14,299 nucleotides of DNA, from contig DYNR01000027.1 in assembly GCA_020720945.1 (NCBI GenBank), forward strand, positions 1 through 14,299. Direction: 5' to 3'. The notes under the pieces were generated by a model. The model ran no database searches and was not told the DNA's origin. It saw nothing but the letters and a program-made list of their open reading frames with translations. Position numbers and translations under genes: made by a program. The DNA is from Chthoniobacter flavus (lineage in GTDB: Bacteria > Verrucomicrobiota > Verrucomicrobiia > Chthoniobacterales > DYNR01). This document shows, one piece after another, positions 12,746 through 14,299 of this stretch (the first letter of the stretch is position 1; the number at the start of each line of letters is the position of its first letter).

Positions 12746-14299
12746 CTACTGCACCCGATTCTTGTCACGCTGGTTTCGGCGATGGAAACAAAAAACGGCC
12801 ACCACCCCCAAAAAAAGCAACCCATAAGTAGAGGGTTCCGGAACGGTGTAGGTATAGCCACCATCATTCAGAGTAATGTAAATATACATATTGGCAGCAT
12901 CGGCAGCAGAACCGGTGGCGGGAAGAGGAAATACATCTGGGCTGTAGCCTTGGAGCCGATCCGAGTAAGGATAGGAATAAGCATCCGTGTAGGAAACTAG
13001 AACATCTCCATAGTTGTCGTAAAAAAGATCGCTGCTATTGATCTGTGAACCAGACCAGTCAGCAATATTCTCTCCGGATGTGTCGTTGCCTTCCCCCACG
13101 ATTCCAAGCACGGAAAGAAGATAATAATACTCCCCTGGAGAAAGCTCGTTGATTTTTTTACCTCCAGAAGCAGTCCCTGTTCCTGAATAGGTTGAGGAAA
13201 AAATAGTTCCATCAAGAAGAGCTTCGGTGCCTGTGCTCGCCGCATGGGCTGTGATGGTCTCCGAGTCAGCGGTAGCCCATCCGAAGGTGATGCCCGCAGT
13301 GAGATCGCCGACAATACGATCCACTATGTTATTGGAATTTTGCTGTTGCACATAATAGGTAGTCCCTGTCTGGTTCTCACCGTCAAAACTCTGCCACTCA
13401 ACAACATAGTAAGGATTCGAACCATAAATTCCGTTTGCGGCATTGAGGTTGGCATTGCTGATATAGATAGTCAGTGTCCCAACCGAATTGCTCCCTGCCC
13501 CAGTTCCAGTTCCTGTAAATTTCACCCCTCCCGTGCCATTAGTAATCCCCAAAGCGGCAAGTTCCGCATTGTTACCAGGATTAAGATTCGTGGTGAAATG
13601 TGCCGTCGTGTTGTAAGACTGCCCTTCCAGAAATCTGTTGGTAGGGTCATAATTTGTGCTAGTCCCATTCCCGTGAAATGGCGATGTGCCAGAGGTGGAT
13701 GCCACGGTCGAAAACCCAAAAAGGTTATTCCCAAATGTATCCCCAGCAGGAGATCTAAAACTAGACACATTTAGGGTTTTGCCAGCTCCAGCATTTGCGC
13801 TTTGCAGGGTATTGAGGAGGGAACCACTTCCGGTGAGCCAGTCATGGTAAGCACTGCTACTGCCTGATGCCAAAGTCGTGACCGTGCCAGTCACCGTCCC
13901 CATTTGTCCGCTCGTGCTTTTCACCTGGTAACTTGGCTGTGCGGCAATCTTCGCAGCAGAGGGGATCGCGGACGAGGAATTGATGGCATTCCAAATTTGG
14001 GGAGATTGCGTGCTGACTGTGCTGAGTTGATTGACCAGCGAAACAGGCTGGTTATTGCTCCGTTGCAGGATCGAAAAGCTCATTGGCATCGAAATGGAGT
14101 TCACATAGGAGACATCCACATTTGTGTTGTAAAATGCCTGCGCTCCAGCAGAGGAATTTCCTGTCTGAATATTCGCCTCGAATCGCCCACTGATGATGTT
14201 GCTAGGTGCTGGATTGGCATTCAGAACTGCACCAACCGCAATGTTAAATAAGCCTCCGTCCATCCGCGTCGATGAAATAATGGGCATATTGTTCAAGGT
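12746..14299 (-). CDS. PEP-CTERM surface/exported protein, possibly thaumatin/GH64-like (5' end outside window)
   Basis: The frame is open to the right edge and lacks a signal peptide, so the N-terminus lies beyond 14299; a TTG at 14296 and an ATG close by look internal. At least 517 residues are encoded, rich in Ser, Gly, Thr and Asn and poor in Lys and Cys. The C-terminus is a textbook PEP-CTERM tag: VPEPS (VPEP at 12833-12844), the hydrophobic YGLLFLGVVAVFCF and the basic HRRNQRDK. This tag directs processing by an exosortase in EPS-producing Gram-negatives. The pieces DVSYVNSISMPMSF (near 14075-14133) and DAYSYPYSDRL (near 12956-12985) resemble the thaumatin-like fold of GH64 beta-1,3-glucanases, but this is a weak reading. 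A sampled stretch has GC near 50%, below the genes upstream. It may be cell-surface or biofilm material. No exosortase is in the window. Confidence 0.85.
   Translation of the reverse strand, partial: TLNNMPIISSTRMDGGLFNIAVGAVLNANPAPSNIISGRFEANIQTGNSSAGAQAFYNTNVDVSYVNSISMPMSFSILQRSNNQPVSLVNQLSTVSTQSPQIWNAINSSSAIPSAAKIAAQPSYQVKSTSGQMGTVTGTVTTLASGSSSAYHDWLTGSGSLLNTLQSANAGAGKTLNVSSFRSPAGDTFGNNLFGFSTVASTSGTSPFHGNGTSTNYDPTNRFLEGQSYNTTAHFTTNLNPGNNAELAALGITNGTGGVKFTGTGTGAGSNSVGTLTIYISNANLNAANGIYGSNPYYVVEWQSFDGENQTGTTYYVQQQNSNNIVDRIVGDLTAGITFGWATADSETITAHAASTGTEALLDGTIFSSTYSGTGTASGGKKINELSPGEYYYLLSVLGIVGEGNDTSGENIADWSGSQINSSDLFYDNYGDVLVSYTDAYSYPYSDRLQGYSPDVFPLPATGSAADAANMYIYITLNDGGYTYTVPEPSTYGLLFLGVVAVFCFHRRNQRDKNRVQ

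Overview
The window looks like part of the chromosome of a Gram-negative bacterium of the PVC group, most likely Verrucomicrobiota and perhaps Opitutae-like. This is inferred from three things: lipid A genes (an outer membrane with LPS), LpxC and FabZ fused in one polypeptide, and a surface protein with a C-terminal VPEP sorting signal (PEP-CTERM). The main gene block is moderately GC-rich, and many genes there lack a clear Shine-Dalgarno sequence. Bacteroidota also carry LpxC-FabZ fusions, but PEP-CTERM signals argue against them. No rRNA or marker phylogeny is available here, so the placement is tentative.

Layout. Positions 3-164 hold the C-terminal end of a protein that starts outside the window, possibly an IS1634-like transposase. 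A plus-strand housekeeping block follows: miaB (tRNA methylthiolation), aroK (shikimate kinase) and an MFS exporter that overlaps aroK by 4 bases. Next are an isolated tRNA-Ala(CGC), a B12-binding-type radical SAM protein of unknown substrate, and a small protein consisting only of a cyclic-nucleotide-binding domain.

The lpxC-fabZ fusion comes next and overlaps lpxA by 4 bases. It is followed by a LolC/E-type lipoprotein-export permease and two Dpp/Opp-type permeases (oppB-like and oppC-like). From 5780 to 11604 the genes run in one direction with short gaps or overlaps, so the envelope genes lpxC-fabZ, lpxA, lolC, oppB and oppC may be one transcription unit. lpxD, lolD, the oligopeptide-binding protein and the Opp ATPases are absent from the window.

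After 11604 the character changes. Two genes lie on the minus strand. The first encodes a small secreted protein built from a 19-residue FG[D/N]G tandem repeat, with a near-consensus sigma-70 promoter and a structured leader of about 100 nt. The second, running off the right edge, encodes a Ser/Gly/Thr/Asn-rich PEP-CTERM protein that may be thaumatin/GH64-like. Between them are about 375 bases of non-coding DNA with direct repeats and small palindromes that look like a dispersed intergenic repeat family.

The most unusual items are the FG[D/N]G repeat protein, a six-codon ORF with a strong Shine-Dalgarno just before miaB, and a 14-base element repeated exactly before the radical SAM and cyclic-nucleotide genes. 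No complete novel defence or mobile system is visible.
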